A stretch of 64,000 nt of DNA from NCBI GenBank assembly GCA_950295325.1, contig OX485807.1:9389001-9453000 (forward strand). The letters run 5' to 3'. Below are positions 1-10,814 of the stretch, in pieces. The position numbers were made by a program, and so were the translations under genes. The notes beneath the pieces were generated by a model, which made no database searches, was not told the DNA's origin, and was given only the letters and a program-made list of their open reading frames with translations. Source of the stretch: Polytrichum commune. Taxonomy: Eukaryota; Streptophyta; Polytrichopsida; Polytrichales; Polytrichaceae. How positions within the stretch are numbered: the first letter of the stretch is position 1; each line of letters begins with the position of its first letter.

Positions 1-2
1 AT

Positions 3-2210
3 CCAGGAAATATCACCAAAATACCTACCCCAGCTGTAATTTCACCATACCTACAAATCATACAAATACAAAATGCACCACTACAACCATGGCTAATCCT
101 ACACATGTATATGCCTTCCCACTTAGAAGACATCTAACACATTACAACAATTCAACAACAAATAACACAACAAATCATGGCACACCCAAACCACTCTTAC
201 ATATTATGTGGTGACTTCAACAGAGACATAGCCCTTATAGGAAGACAAAACGAATCCAACGTAACACCCCCACAAATGGAAGACATAGAATGGCGTACAT
301 TCACAAACACTCTGAATTTAACTTACATCCCAACAAATAGCACATTTACCAGACAAGGTGGACAAAACTATACTCAAACAAGTTTAATTGACGGGTATTA
401 TATCCAAACGCCTAATAACACACTATATACTTCAACCACAAACCACGACTACAACCTAAATTCAGATCACTCACCAGTCACACTACAAATACCACCCAAC
501 ACACTCCTAGCCCGCCCCACACAACCAAAAATAAACAAACCACCAAGGATTCTAAACCCCATCCCACAAGACAACATTGAAAAACTCAAAATAATATTCT
601 TTGAAGAAAACTCCCTCCAAATAAACGAACTCGCCTCAATATTAATTAATGATCACTTAACAGACACCCAATGGCAAACATCTTGCACCAAATTAGACTA
701 CTTAATACAACAAATATCAGAAAAAACCCAAGAAACTTGTAGCGCCCCCCCTCTACCAGCACTAACACACCGCACAGCTCAACAAGGAGGATTCTTGCCA
801 AAAAAACTACAAAAACAATGGAAAAAACACTTATCAACATACCACCTAATAAGAAAAGCAATTCACATTATAAAAACCATACCACTATGGCAAAACCACC
901 CAGTAATAGAAGAACTAAAAAACCACAAACACACTACCATCCCCCCACCACCTCACCCAGATACAAACCCACAAGAATGGATTAAAACAGTAGCAGAACT
1001 AGCCAAAACTGCAAACAAACAAGCACGTAAAATTACAACTAAATACACCCAAGAATGTATAAAAAAAGCCATCGCGAAATACAAACAACTATATGAAAAA
1101 AACCCTAAAAAAATAAATAACAAAGTTTTCAAGAACCAAGACACACCGCCGTTAGACTGCATTAGAGATAGAAACAACAACATATTAACCAGCCCAGAAG
1201 ACATAGCAAACGAAATCCATATTCAACAATCAATTAGTAATAAACCTATAGTCCCAACATGCTATTACCAGCCAGAACACACAAATAATTGCACGTGTGG
1301 AGTTAAACAATACCCATGGCATGACCTTGATGGATTCATAATAGATAAAAGAGGAGATCCACAAATACCACTACATAAATACTTTGACCAAGAAACATAC
1401 GACCTATGCTTAAAACACCTATTCAATAATAAAACACCAGGCCCAGACAAAATCCCAAACTCAATACTAAAGAACATGCCTGATAGCTTCCATAAAATGC
1501 TACTCATTTTTTTCACACAGTGTTATAAGCAAAAAAAAATTCCAGCATCATGGAAAACAAGTTTAACCATACTTTTACACAAAAAAGGGGACCCATCATT
1601 ATTAACAAACCACAAGCCCATAGCACTGGCAAACATAATCTACAAATTATTCACTAGCACACTAACATTAATACTATCAGCATATGGTGAAAAACACCAA
1701 ATACTACACGACAGCCAAGAAGGATTCAGAGCAGAAAGAAACACATCTAGACAATTACAACTACTTATAGCAGCATTCGAAGATGCTAGATTTACAAACC
1801 AAAATATATACCTCTTATACATAGATTTTAAAAATGCATTCGGCTCCCTAGACCACGCTAGACTGTTAGCTGTAATGAAAGACCTTGGATATCCACTAGA
1901 TGTAGTAACACTAATTGGTAATATCTACGCACACTCTACCACCATATTCACCAGCGAACACTTCGGCAAAACAAAACCAATACCCATCCAAAGAGGCATC
2001 ATCCAAGGTGACACTCTAAGCCCATACTTATTTCTAATATTTCTTGAACCACCACTCAGATGGTTACAAAGGGGTAAAAACGGATATACATTTGGCACTT
2101 CGAAATTAACCATTAACTCTGCAGCCTACGCAGACGACCTTGCAGCTATAACAAACAACCCCCAATCACTGCAAATACAATTAAACAAACTAGACAAATT
2201 TTGCGAATAG
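3..2210 (+). pseudogene. LINE endonuclease + reverse transcriptase segment
   Basis: This segment would nick target DNA and copy the element RNA into it (target-primed reverse transcription). The endonuclease begins before the window: in-frame text upstream of the ATG at 177 already matches the fold (PWLILHMYMPSH) but is cut by a TAA at 135-137, so 177 is not a true start. GDFN lies at 210-221, TSLIDGYYI (the usual SRIDYI position) near 385, and NSDHSPV near 460-480. The reverse transcriptase shows motif A (YIDFKNAFGSLDH) near 1816-1860, the RGIIQGDTLSPYLF motif near 1990-2040, and the catalytic AAYADD near 2120-2137. A TAG at 2208 ends the frame, and the same frame resumes immediately after. 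Catalytic residues look intact, so decay is recent. Confidence 0.88.
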
Positions 2211-2216
2211 GCTGGA

Positions 2217-3341
2217 ATGGATTTAGGTGTACAAAAATGTGCCGTCACGGGTTGCCCCAACAAATCCAAACTTAACCCTGAAAAATTCAAAACCCTAATA
2301 CAAAACCACAACATATCTTACAGAAACCAACTTATTCCCGTTCTACACCAAAACGAACCATATGTATACCTAGGAATCCAACTCGTACCCTCACTAAAAT
2401 GGAAACTCCAAACACACATCACCACAAACAAAATAAACCATCAATGCAAGCAGCTAGCCAAATGCCCTGCTACAATTAAACAAAAAATCAATATGGTCGA
2501 CACCGTCATCAGAGCAGGCATAGCATACAGTTTCTACGCAGTCCCATACTCACTTCCGACCATCAAAAAACTAGATAAAAAAATTATAGGAATCCAAAAA
2601 ACAATATGCGGACTACCAAAATGCACAGCAAACGTAATAACCCAACTACCCCAAGAACTCTTTGGCCTTGAAGCCTTTTCATTAAAAAATGCATACTTAC
2701 GATGCATTGGTGAACAACTAAGAAATGCTCTCAATGACCAAGGAAGACTAGGTATAATATACAAAGGACTTATACAACATATATTAGCTAAATATGGCGG
2801 CACAGAAGAAATCCCAAGAATAACACAACTCAATTGCATTAGATCACCGACCATACGTACACTATTTCTCTTAAAAACCGCCGGAGGAATTCACCTTAAA
2901 AGCACGAATGAAAATTTCCAACTACATATGACAGAATTGGAACAAGAATGGCGTACACAAGCCACAAACAAACTCCCACACCTCAACCCCGATCTATCAC
3001 TCAAACTTCTACATAAATTACTAATCCATAACATCTACAAAATACAACACATCACCCTACCGAACGGTACAACCCTTATGACGCCAGACGACTTCAAAAC
3101 GTATCACAAAACACCAACCAAACTAGAAAAAAACGCACTCCAAATAGCCGAACAACTATTCTGCTACCCAAATTGCACACCAAACTGCCCAAATCCATGT
3201 ACAAGACACCCACCCGCCCGTACGCTTAAACCAAGATACATCTCAAACAATCAAAACCTAGTTCCAAGAGCACCAGATAACCCTCCCCAACCACCAATTC
3301 CACAACAACAGCTTCACCCGAACCCACCCCCAACGTCTTAA
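2217..3341 (+). pseudogene. LINE reverse transcriptase C-terminal (thumb) segment
   Basis: Continues the frame of the reverse transcriptase after the single TAG at 2208. It opens with the region that normally follows YADD, including QNEPYVYLGIQL near 2341-2376, which matches the [YF]LG motif of LINE reverse transcriptases. It then has a long helical region without a named domain. Near the end is a cysteine-rich stretch (CYPNCTPNCPNPC, about 3164-3202) followed by a proline-rich tail. The cysteine spacing (C-x3-C-x3-C-x3-C) is not a classical CCHC knuckle. Its role is unknown. Confidence 0.7.
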
Positions 3342-3342
3342 A

Positions 3343-4640
3343 CAACCCCATAAGATTCGCCATCGACGTAATATTAGAACATAAAACAAAAACCATAAAA
3401 GACAAATATAAAATAATAAAGAAATTCAACACATACTTATGTCAATGGACACTCTAAAACAATATTACATACAACAAATGGATGCCACAAAGAGAACTCT
3501 TCCCCCTCAACCATCCAACAGTCATCGCGCACAACATTTCACTACTAACAAAATATTATATAATACTACAACATAAGCAGTATAAAAAAATTCTTAACAC
3601 ACACTTTACCTCTGAACAAAACAGAGATACAAGGTTCATCCCCCCATCTACAAATCTCCCACTCACACAAATATTCATAACCGAATGTAATCCAGAAAAA
3701 GATATTCTTACCAATAAAGATACCATACTAATTCACAATGAGCAAACCCACATATATGAAGATACTGGGAAATACCTTATCACCATACCAACAACAAGAC
3801 TAAAATGGCTATGGCAACAATACAATAAAGCAAGATAGAACTCACAGGGACTAGTACCTCAAACACAAACATTTGAAAAGGAGATAGTATGGCTCTACCA
3901 GAGATACAAAAGTAGAATTCCCAAGAAAACCTCAACAAAAACAACACTACATACCCTACCCACAAACATAATAGACTCTCTCATTACCACCTTCAATATC
4001 TCACACTCCTACTTTTCCTCTCCAGTAACATGCTCAACAAAAATTTCAAAATTCTACTCCCCTTTCGTAAGAGACAAAGTCTTTGGAGCACTAGGAACCG
4101 CCTTCCAATATAAATGGGAAGGCATAGGTTACGCCCACCCACACAACGAAGAAACAGCCCAACAAGCAATCCATTGGGCGAGATTAGCAGCCAAAAACGA
4201 TCCAAAGACCATCACTATAGTAGTAATACCAAATACAAACTGGTACCACGACCCCTCTCCCTATATCGGACCATTTCCAGACACACACATCATCACCTAC
4301 TTCGCTGCAGACACAATTACATACGAAGAACCAACAATCCCCCAAGAAAGACAAATAACTAAAACAAAGCCACTTGCAATACAAATTCTATGTATACACC
4401 ATCGAAATCACAATATTGGCACATCCCATCAAATTAATACATTCAAAATAATACTTGACAACCTACAAATCCCACAATACTACCTCCATAGCGCTCCACC
4501 AACTCCGCACAACACACCAGTCAATAAAAATAAAAAATGGAATAAACTCATATACCCGCCTGTAACCCACCATACCACACTTAACACACCACCACTCCCA
4601 AACTTTGTAACAAACACCACACTCAAATTTTAACCACAAC
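3343..4640 (+). pseudogene. LINE middle region with methyltransferase-like module
   Basis: A second reading frame runs from just after the thumb segment to a TAA at 4630, broken by TAA near 3456 and TAG at 3836. The stretch 3848-4632 is open and has almost no methionine. Between about 4008 and 4350 it encodes SPVTCS, then FYSPFVRDKVFGALGTAF, then YKWEGIGYAHPHNEET, then AIHWARLAAKND and IVVIPNTNWY. The order SP...FG...AF...W.G...(N/H)P...AIHWA...P resembles uncharacterised modules found beside algal reverse transcriptases and recalls N6-adenine methyltransferase-like folds (NPP-type motif, here AHPHNE). The assignment as a methyltransferase is inference; the usual NPPY/NPPF motif is not intact. 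The same module can be read in the truncated copy at 34.7-34.95 kb, so it belongs to the family. Confidence 0.55.
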
Positions 4641-6078
4641 ATAGCTACTATACCGATGGATCCTTCATACCTCCCACAAAAAAGCCAATGGACACTGGAA
4701 AAAAGAAAAAGCTGGATACGGAATATACAACTCAACCAAGTTAGACATGCAAATCTCAAAAAGACTACCAGGGCTACAAACATGCTTTCGAGCAGAACTT
4801 ATGGCCATCCATAAAACACTCAAACTAATATCTACTAAATACCCAAATGAACCTGCACATATATTTACAGATTGTCTCAATTGCCTATACAATTTGAACA
4901 CACACATTAAACACCCCACCACACATAACAACCATGCAGATAAAACAATATTAACAAACATGGTAGAAATATTAAAAACGCGTACCCAACCCACCACATT
5001 TTACAAAGTCAAAGCACACATCAACATTGAAGGAAACGAACAAGCAGATAACCTTGCAAAAATAGGAGCCAGAAAAATATACGAGCATGCACATACCACA
5101 CCATTCTATTTTCAAAAAGACATATGGCCAGGTCCTATGAAAAGACCAGATAAAGGTCCTGTGAGATGCCTACAAACATATCTAACCAAACATGACCTAA
5201 AAAATAACATTGAAATCATGACAAACCAATTCCCTAACATTAGCAAATGGACCACGAACCCAAACATTGATAATGAACTATCCAATGTTTTTTGGCACAA
5301 CCCTAAGATTACAAATGCACAAAAAACTAATATATTAAAATTTCGCACCGGCCAGTATATGGGTAATGCAAGAAAACAACTATTTTTTGGAAGAGAAAGA
5401 TTTCCCTCAATAACATGCTCTATATGTAATTCCGAAGATGCAGACACTTGGCTACACGTATTACTGAAATGCAACCACCAACATATCCATGCCATAAGAG
5501 TTAAAAGACATAACAAAGCAGTATGGGAATTGAGAAAACTAATCCTATCATCACAAAAAGCAAGATGTTATATCCTTATGAACGCAGGAACATTTAATAA
5601 TAATCCCCAAGAAAACACAGTACCCACATGGCTATTAGCATGCTCATGTGAACAACAAAGATGTCACTGTAATGCCAGATTTAAACCAGACATTCTATGT
5701 GTAAAAGGTCACCAGTACAATAATAACCCACCATCCAACCCATCAGACAACCTCACAATACAATTCATTGAATTCACCTATTGCAACGATAGATTCCCAC
5801 AAGAAACAATTACAAATAAAATCCATAAATACCAACCTCTAATAAACGATATTACAGAACTAGGATGGAAGGTCGACCCACTCATAGTCATAACAGCAGG
5901 AGCTAGAGGCACAACCCACACCCCCTCCATTAAACTCCTTGAAACAAACTTCAAAATACCAGAAACCACCATTAAACACACATTCAAGGAAATCAACACC
6001 ATTGCCATACAACATGCCGGATCAATTATCCTACATAAAAGAAAAATAGAAAACAACCAACCCCTGCCCCTTGACTAA
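4641..6078 (+). pseudogene. LINE RNase H, zinc motifs and R2-type restriction-like endonuclease
   Basis: RNase H opens with YYTDGSF at 4646-4666 in one frame; a one-base shift in the A-rich run near 4700-4712 moves it to the next frame. AELMAI (about 4795), IFTDCLNCL (about 4862) and HINIEGNEQAD (about 5017-5049) follow. A CCHC motif (CSICNSEDADTWLHVLLKC) lies at about 5415-5473. A second cysteine pair set (CSCEQQRCHC) lies at about 5641-5670. The C-terminal domain reads KPDILC near 5683-5700, FIEFTYC near 5764-5784, NKIHKYQPL near 5815-5841 and GWKVDPLIVITAGARG after that. The pattern PD...(D/E)xT...KxxKY matches the endonuclease of R2-like elements, and a zinc motif just before it is also R2-like. 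The last codon is followed by TAA at 6076-6078. The nuclease role is inferred from motifs only. Confidence 0.72.
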
Positions 6079-6117
6079 TAAATAACACAAAACTAACAAA
6101 TCAAGAAGAAAAATAAC

Positions 6118-6350
6118 TTTATTTATAATACATGTCTAGCTCAAGGTAAACACTTGTCTCAGGAAGTAGGGATAGGGCTGGTTGGTTCTCAACAAACTTT
6201 CCTGCCTATGATAAGAATCACTAGCAGCACCAAGTCATTATACCATTACAACGCTCAAACGGACACAAAGGGAATCGAACCCGGACCGTTTAAATGGCAG
6301 CACAAACGTTCCAACCAACCTTGGAACCATGACTTGGCTTCCTCAATACA
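6118..6350 (-). repeat. tRNA-derived SINE candidate
   Basis: On the - strand the sequence from about 6345 down to 6270 has tRNA features. A D-arm pairs TTCC with GGAA around a GGTTGG loop. An anticodon-like stem (CGTTT/AAACG) has an oversized loop. There is a perfect polymerase III B box (GGTTCGATTCCC). The T stem is only partly paired and the acceptor does not pair, so it is not a working tRNA gene. A tRNA-unrelated body of about 150 bases follows and ends in an AT-rich tail near 6118, directly against the 3' end of the LINE. This is the usual layout of a SINE, but it could instead be part of the LINE 3' untranslated region read backwards. Confidence 0.4.
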
Positions 6351-7944
6351 AAAACCAATACCTATATACACCCATACGAATAATCAACATCACTAAGGTC
6401 ATTAATACCTATTCTTAGTTACTATAGTGTCTATTCCCGAAAGGGGTGAGTAGTCTTGATACAATGGCCCTCTGCCCTGTGGGCTTTGGCTCATTGTCGA
6501 GACGAACAAACACTTTATTCACGCCGGCCCTTTAAAAAAGGGCAGGTGTTCATATCTATCTTGGGTTCCATTCTTAGATCTAACCTAACCACACACTACT
6601 CAAATGTAGTTGTTCATTAAGATGAATAACCGAATAAGGGCCACACACCTTAACCTATGAGAGATGAATAAAGATGACGCCAAGTGTAGGTTGGTGTGAA
6701 CAAGGGACACTTCACCCTTGATCAAAGTTGCAATCTCAAATGTAAATCCAACGCGAGTTTATAGAACATGGCTGAGATGTACGTGCGATATGGGGTCATT
6801 TGTCTTGTGTACCTAGGTAGTTTTCAATATTGATTATAGTATAGTTGGCCATGTTCTGATTATGTGCATAAAGTCATGTCAAACATGCACATGTCATTCA
6901 AGAATACAATTTAGATCCTCTCCACCCCCTCTCCCCAAACAATTAATATGGCTCATGAAGCTTGAACAAGGCAATCGAAGATGCAGGAGCCATGTATTTG
7001 CAAACATGTGTGAAGGCATATTGTGTGTTGTTTGTATATTGGAACTCGTTTAAGACCACTTCTATGCATATTACAAGGGCTTCATAGGAAAAATTCAAAC
7101 ACCACACTTGAATGTTTGAATGTGATAGCTCTTTTTTTGACACCATGTGACACTTAAGATGGCTCACTTATATGCCATTTTGAGCACTTTTGAACCCCAA
7201 CTTGAGGTCCCCTACAAGACCACTTTATGAACCACAAATTTGAACGTTGACTAAAATTCAATAAGAATACAATCTCCAAGCACAAACTTGCCTCGATTCA
7301 TAAATATTGAACTAGTTCTTCAACTCGTTCATTTAGTGGCTAGATAGGTTTGTGGTACCCACAATAGGCACACAATTCCCAATCAAGCCTTTGGAATTTT
7401 GCATGTCACAACAACCGATACGGTTATTCGAGCCTTGAGTTGAAGTATTCAAATTATTTTTCTAGTATATCTTGAATGTGGATAATTGATGATGATCAAT
7501 TTGTGATTGGAGTTTGTATGCTTTAGGGATGCCAAATGCATATTCCATTTCGCATATAGGGAGTTAATTTCCAAGGATCACATGTGGTTAGTATGACACA
7601 TGTGCATGTTGACTTACTTGGGTGTCATGAGGTGCGTAAAGCATACCCACCCACATTCAAGCAAGCATGTCTTGTGCTTGAAACTTGAAGTATGATTCAT
7701 CCATGTTGGATATATGGAAGTAGTCCAATGGTGCTTGCAAAATGAGACTCATTTCTTTTTAAAATGGAAATAGTGCTAATGTGCTTATGCTCCTTCTTTG
7801 AATATTGAAATCGAGTTTCATGAATGAAAGTGATTGTTCTTTAAGGTTGTGCACCTAAATTATACGCGTAATGACTTTTATACTTTTGATATACCCATGA
7901 TTCAAATATGAGTACTCTATGTGTGCCTAATGTCCAATTACAAC
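6351..7944. other. Intergenic, no gene recognised
   Basis: AT-rich DNA with no reading frame I can support. A short GC-rich island at about 6430-6560 has two small self-complementary stretches (CCCGAAAGGGG and GGCCCTTTAAAAAAGGGC); it may be the remnant of a 3' untranslated region of an element. Confidence 0.5.
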
Positions 7945-8226
7945 CCGAAGTTCCTAGTTACATAGGACCCATGACTGCCATATAAGACACGTACATACTT
8001 TAATTTATGACTTAATGTCTAAAATATTGTCATGCATGGGTTGATATTTGGATGGAAAATCAACGAGTAAGTGATAATAAATATGCAACATTGTAAATCT
8101 ATAATGCCCATATTCTTCCTATAGGGAATGACAAATATTTGTAGGTTTACATTTAGTGTTAGCGACACCACATCCATGGTGGTTTATGATTAGTGTTGGT
8201 GGCACTAAATACAACATTTAGTGTAG
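7945..8226 (-). mobile_element. MITE of the CTACAC family, degraded
   Basis: This stretch ends in ATTTAGTGTAG at 8226. Its interior, including an AATGACAAATATT block and GTTTATGATTAGT, matches in reverse the element at 30952-31342. It has no coding capacity. The start near 7945 is poorly conserved and approximate. Confidence 0.5.
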
Positions 8227-8307
8227 TTTGTGCAGTTGGGTGGTGGCTATTGTATTTTGTATGCATTTTTTATATGATAACTTAATTGGTGGAGGGAGTA
8301 AGTTAGG

Positions 8308-9819
8308 TGATTGGGTGAAGTCGGTGATCTAACTGGCCCAGAGTAATAAGGGTGAGTTTTCATGTAGCATGCGTGTCTACTAGATTCTAGATAATAGTTG
8401 GTCAGGGGCGTTCACATGGCGTTAAGCACAAGCCACCATCTAAGCACATTATGGTGGTTTGCTAGAATGTGGAGGACCGTGGACATGGGCCGCTAGACTG
8501 CCATGCACTCACTAAAGAATCTTAACTATACTAGTGTCGGTCACTAAAGGATTAGAAGACCGTTTTTAGAAGGAGAAGGAGGTTTTAACTTGGAGGAGGT
8601 GGTTAGTAGGTGGGCCTGGATTTGAGAAGATGGGAGTAGCTAGTTGGCACATACGCACTCTACCCCATCAAATTCCCTCTACATTTGGGCAAATTTCTCC
8701 TTATTCACACTAGAATTTGGTGGGTAACCCTTAGGGTGAGTTTCCATGTAGGCCGCTCACCCACTAGATTCTTCATAATAATGGGGTTGGAGGTGTTTGT
8801 ATGTAGATAAGCACAAACGGCCAACCAACCACATGTTGGGGGACTACTAGAATGTGGGGGGTTGTGGACACAAGACGCTAGACTTCCATGTGCCCACTAA
8901 AGCACTTTTGAACTTACAAGTGCCGGTCACTGAAGGATTGAAGACCGGTTTGAGGAGGAGGAGGAGGAAGAGGAGATTAGTAGATGGGCGCAAATTTGAG
9001 AAGATGAGAGTAGCTAGTTGGCACACATCCTACCAAATTCCATCTACATTTGGACAAGTTTGTCATTGTTTCCGCTAGAATCTAGTGGATGAGCAACCTA
9101 CATGAAATTTGCTCGCCCACTAGATTTTGAATAATAGTGGGTTAGAGGTGTTCACATGTAAACAAGCACAAGCTGCCAACCAAGCACGTTTTGGTGGCCT
9201 ACTAGAGTAGGGAGGGCCATGAACACAAGTTGTTAGACTTTTGTGTGCCCACTAAAGCACTTTTTAACCCACAAGTGTAGATCACTAAAGGGATGAAGAC
9301 CGGTTTAGGACGAGGTGGAGGTTCTAACACGGAAGAGGATATTACTAGGTGGGTCCAGATTTGAGAAGATGAGAGTAGCTACACTAAATATGATATTTAG
9401 TATCACTTACTATTCCGGGTTACATATTCCAATATCATTTTACTACTAACGTAAAATTCTACCAAGTAAAGATGTTAATGTTCTATAATATCTAAACGAC
9501 CAATCCGACCTTTGTTGGTAAAAATATAAGATGTACAATAAAAAAAACTACAATATAGCGTTGTGTAATTCACATATAATAGTAGTTGGCACATACGAAC
9601 CCTACCCCACCATATTCCATCTATAATTGGGCAGGTGTGTCCTTGAGGTTAATTTTCATGTAGGCCGCTTGCCCACTAGATTCTACTAGAAATATAGATT
9701 CTACCAAGTAGAATATACGTTTCCACTAAAATTTGGTGGGCGAAATGGAAACTAGCCCTTCTTCCCACTAGAATCTGGTGGGCGAGCGGCCTACATTAAG
9801 TCATCTGATTGGGTGAAGT
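8308..9819. repeat. Palindrome-rich tandem array flanked by 14-base direct repeats
   Basis: Three tandem, diverged units of about 350-385 bases start near 8350, 8732 and 9086. Each begins with a TTTCATGTAG...CCCACTAGATT block. The unit junctions are palindromic (AGAATYTGGTGGG opposite CCCACTAGATTCT). The array ends at about 9768-9796 with the inverted form of that block. The exact 14-mer TGATTGGGTGAAGT occurs at 8308-8321 and again at 9806-9819, bracketing the array like a target duplication. The third unit is interrupted by a MITE at 9379-9583. No protein is encoded. Confidence 0.65.
9379..9583 (+). mobile_element. MITE of the CTACAC family inserted in the tandem array
   Basis: Starts CTACACTAAATATGATATT and interrupts a repeat unit: the unit reads GAGTAGCTAGTTGGCAC elsewhere but is split here. 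Its TATCACTTACTATTC subterminal block matches, in reverse, the end of the element at 56563-56783. The right end is degraded. Confidence 0.6.
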
Positions 9820-9829
9820 GAAGATTGGA

Positions 9830-10814
9830 ATGCATGGACTCAATGTAACTTGCTTTGTAACTTGCTGGGAGCGTCTGGGGAACTCGGGGAACTCGGGAAC
9901 GTAACTCGATTCAACAGGTGGCCATTGGTTCCTGCTCCCCAGGCCGGCTGACGAGTGTTAGTTTTTGACCCTGGTTAAGTTAAGGTAAGCCACCACCTAT
10001 CGTCTCTTCGCTCTGTCTCTCCCCCAACTCCAGCCTGCCTGCCTGACCTCAAGAAATCCTCCCCGCCTGCCGCGCATCACATCACAGACACAGACACCTT
10101 GCATCTCATCCCTCTTCCCAAATCTCGCATTCCTTTCTTCTCTCTCCTAATCTGCATCACAACGACAACAATAGCAATCTGGAGCTCCCACGGTGTTGGG
10201 TTCCGTGGATCTGAAGAGCTTGGGTGTGGAGTTGTGGCTCTGGAGGTTTTTTATTTGTGTGTTGGGTTTGGCGGCATTGGAGATTTTTCTGCAATCTGGG
10301 AATTGGGTTGCAATTGGTTGTCCCGCCCAGTGGATCAATTTTTGGGTTTTGTGATTGTTAAAAACAAAAAGAAGACACTCTCTGGATTTGGAGAGACCGT
10401 GTATGCCTTAACCCTTGCGGGCTTTGGAACGTGGACACTTTTTTTGTATTGGGGACAAAGCGAGCAAAGCAGCCATAACTAAATGTGGTGGAATCGGCCC
10501 CAAAGAGAGAGTGAGACAGAGAGAGTTCCTCTTTGTTGATGTGGTGGCTTAACTTGAGGTGGTTTCGCATTACCATTTCCAAGTTGAGGAGGGCGATGAT
10601 GATGATGAGGGGAATGTGGTGAGATATAATAGAATGGTGAAGCAGGACAGGGGAAGCTCCCACGATTCATGTGAAGCTCTGGATTGCGGATGTGAAGAAG
10701 AAGAAGCTCTGTTGGTGCAAGAGCTCCTCATGTGTGGTGGAAAGGCATAGGAGGCTAGGTGAAGGAGGCTAGGGACGGAAACCTGGCCAAAGTGAATAAA
10801 TCCACTGGCTGAAC
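9830..10814 (+). promoter_or_regulatory. Promoter and leader region of the C2-like gene
   Basis: Upstream of the C2-like gene the base composition changes at about 9980 from AT-rich to a C/T-rich stretch (CTCTTCGCTCTGTCTCTCC), typical of a plant transcription start region. The leader to the ATG at 10815 contains no convincing coding exon. Open frames here begin at non-ATG codons and have no recognisable domain. A 5' untranslated intron is possible but I cannot place it. Confidence 0.4.

Larger units (their letters stand above)
1..6110 (+). mobile_element. Dualen/RandI-like LINE, dual endonuclease, broken
   Basis: A non-LTR retrotransposon whose 5' part lies beyond the left edge of the window. 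The domains run endonuclease (AP type), reverse transcriptase, thumb, a methyltransferase-like module, RNase H, a CCHC zinc motif, a CxC-x5-CxC motif and an R2-type restriction-like endonuclease. The reading frame is phase 3 (positions 3, 6...) up to 3341, then shifts to the frame of 3482 until about 4700, then to the frame of 4747 until 6078. Stops interrupt it near 135, 2208, 3339, 3456, 3836 and 4630. All are TAA or TAG, which would fit C-to-T changes in the many Gln codons. The sense strand is rich in A and C and poor in G. A short AT-rich tail follows the last codon. Having both endonuclease types is known for the Dualen/RandI group; membership here is my inference from motif order, not from a phylogeny. 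Confidence 0.85.

Noticed and set aside
135-4632. Reassignment of TAA/TAG to glutamine, as in some green algae
   Set aside because: The host genes end correctly at TGA or TAG (HAD ends TAG, CPN60B TGA) and none has internal TAA/TAG. The LINE stops are better explained by decay.
1-6110. LTR retrotransposon or viral integration
   Set aside because: No protease-integrase order, no terminal repeats and a LINE-type reverse transcriptase with endonuclease upstream.
6270-6345. Functional tRNA gene on the - strand
   Set aside because: The B box and two arms fit, but the acceptor stem does not pair, the T stem is only partial and the anticodon loop is too long.
8350-9370. CRISPR-like array
   Set aside because: Units are hundreds of bases long and diverged, with no short identical repeats and spacers; the genome is eukaryotic.
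10099-10482. 127-codon open frame upstream of the C2-like gene
   Set aside because: Starts at a non-ATG codon, shows no domain, and lies in the expected leader region.
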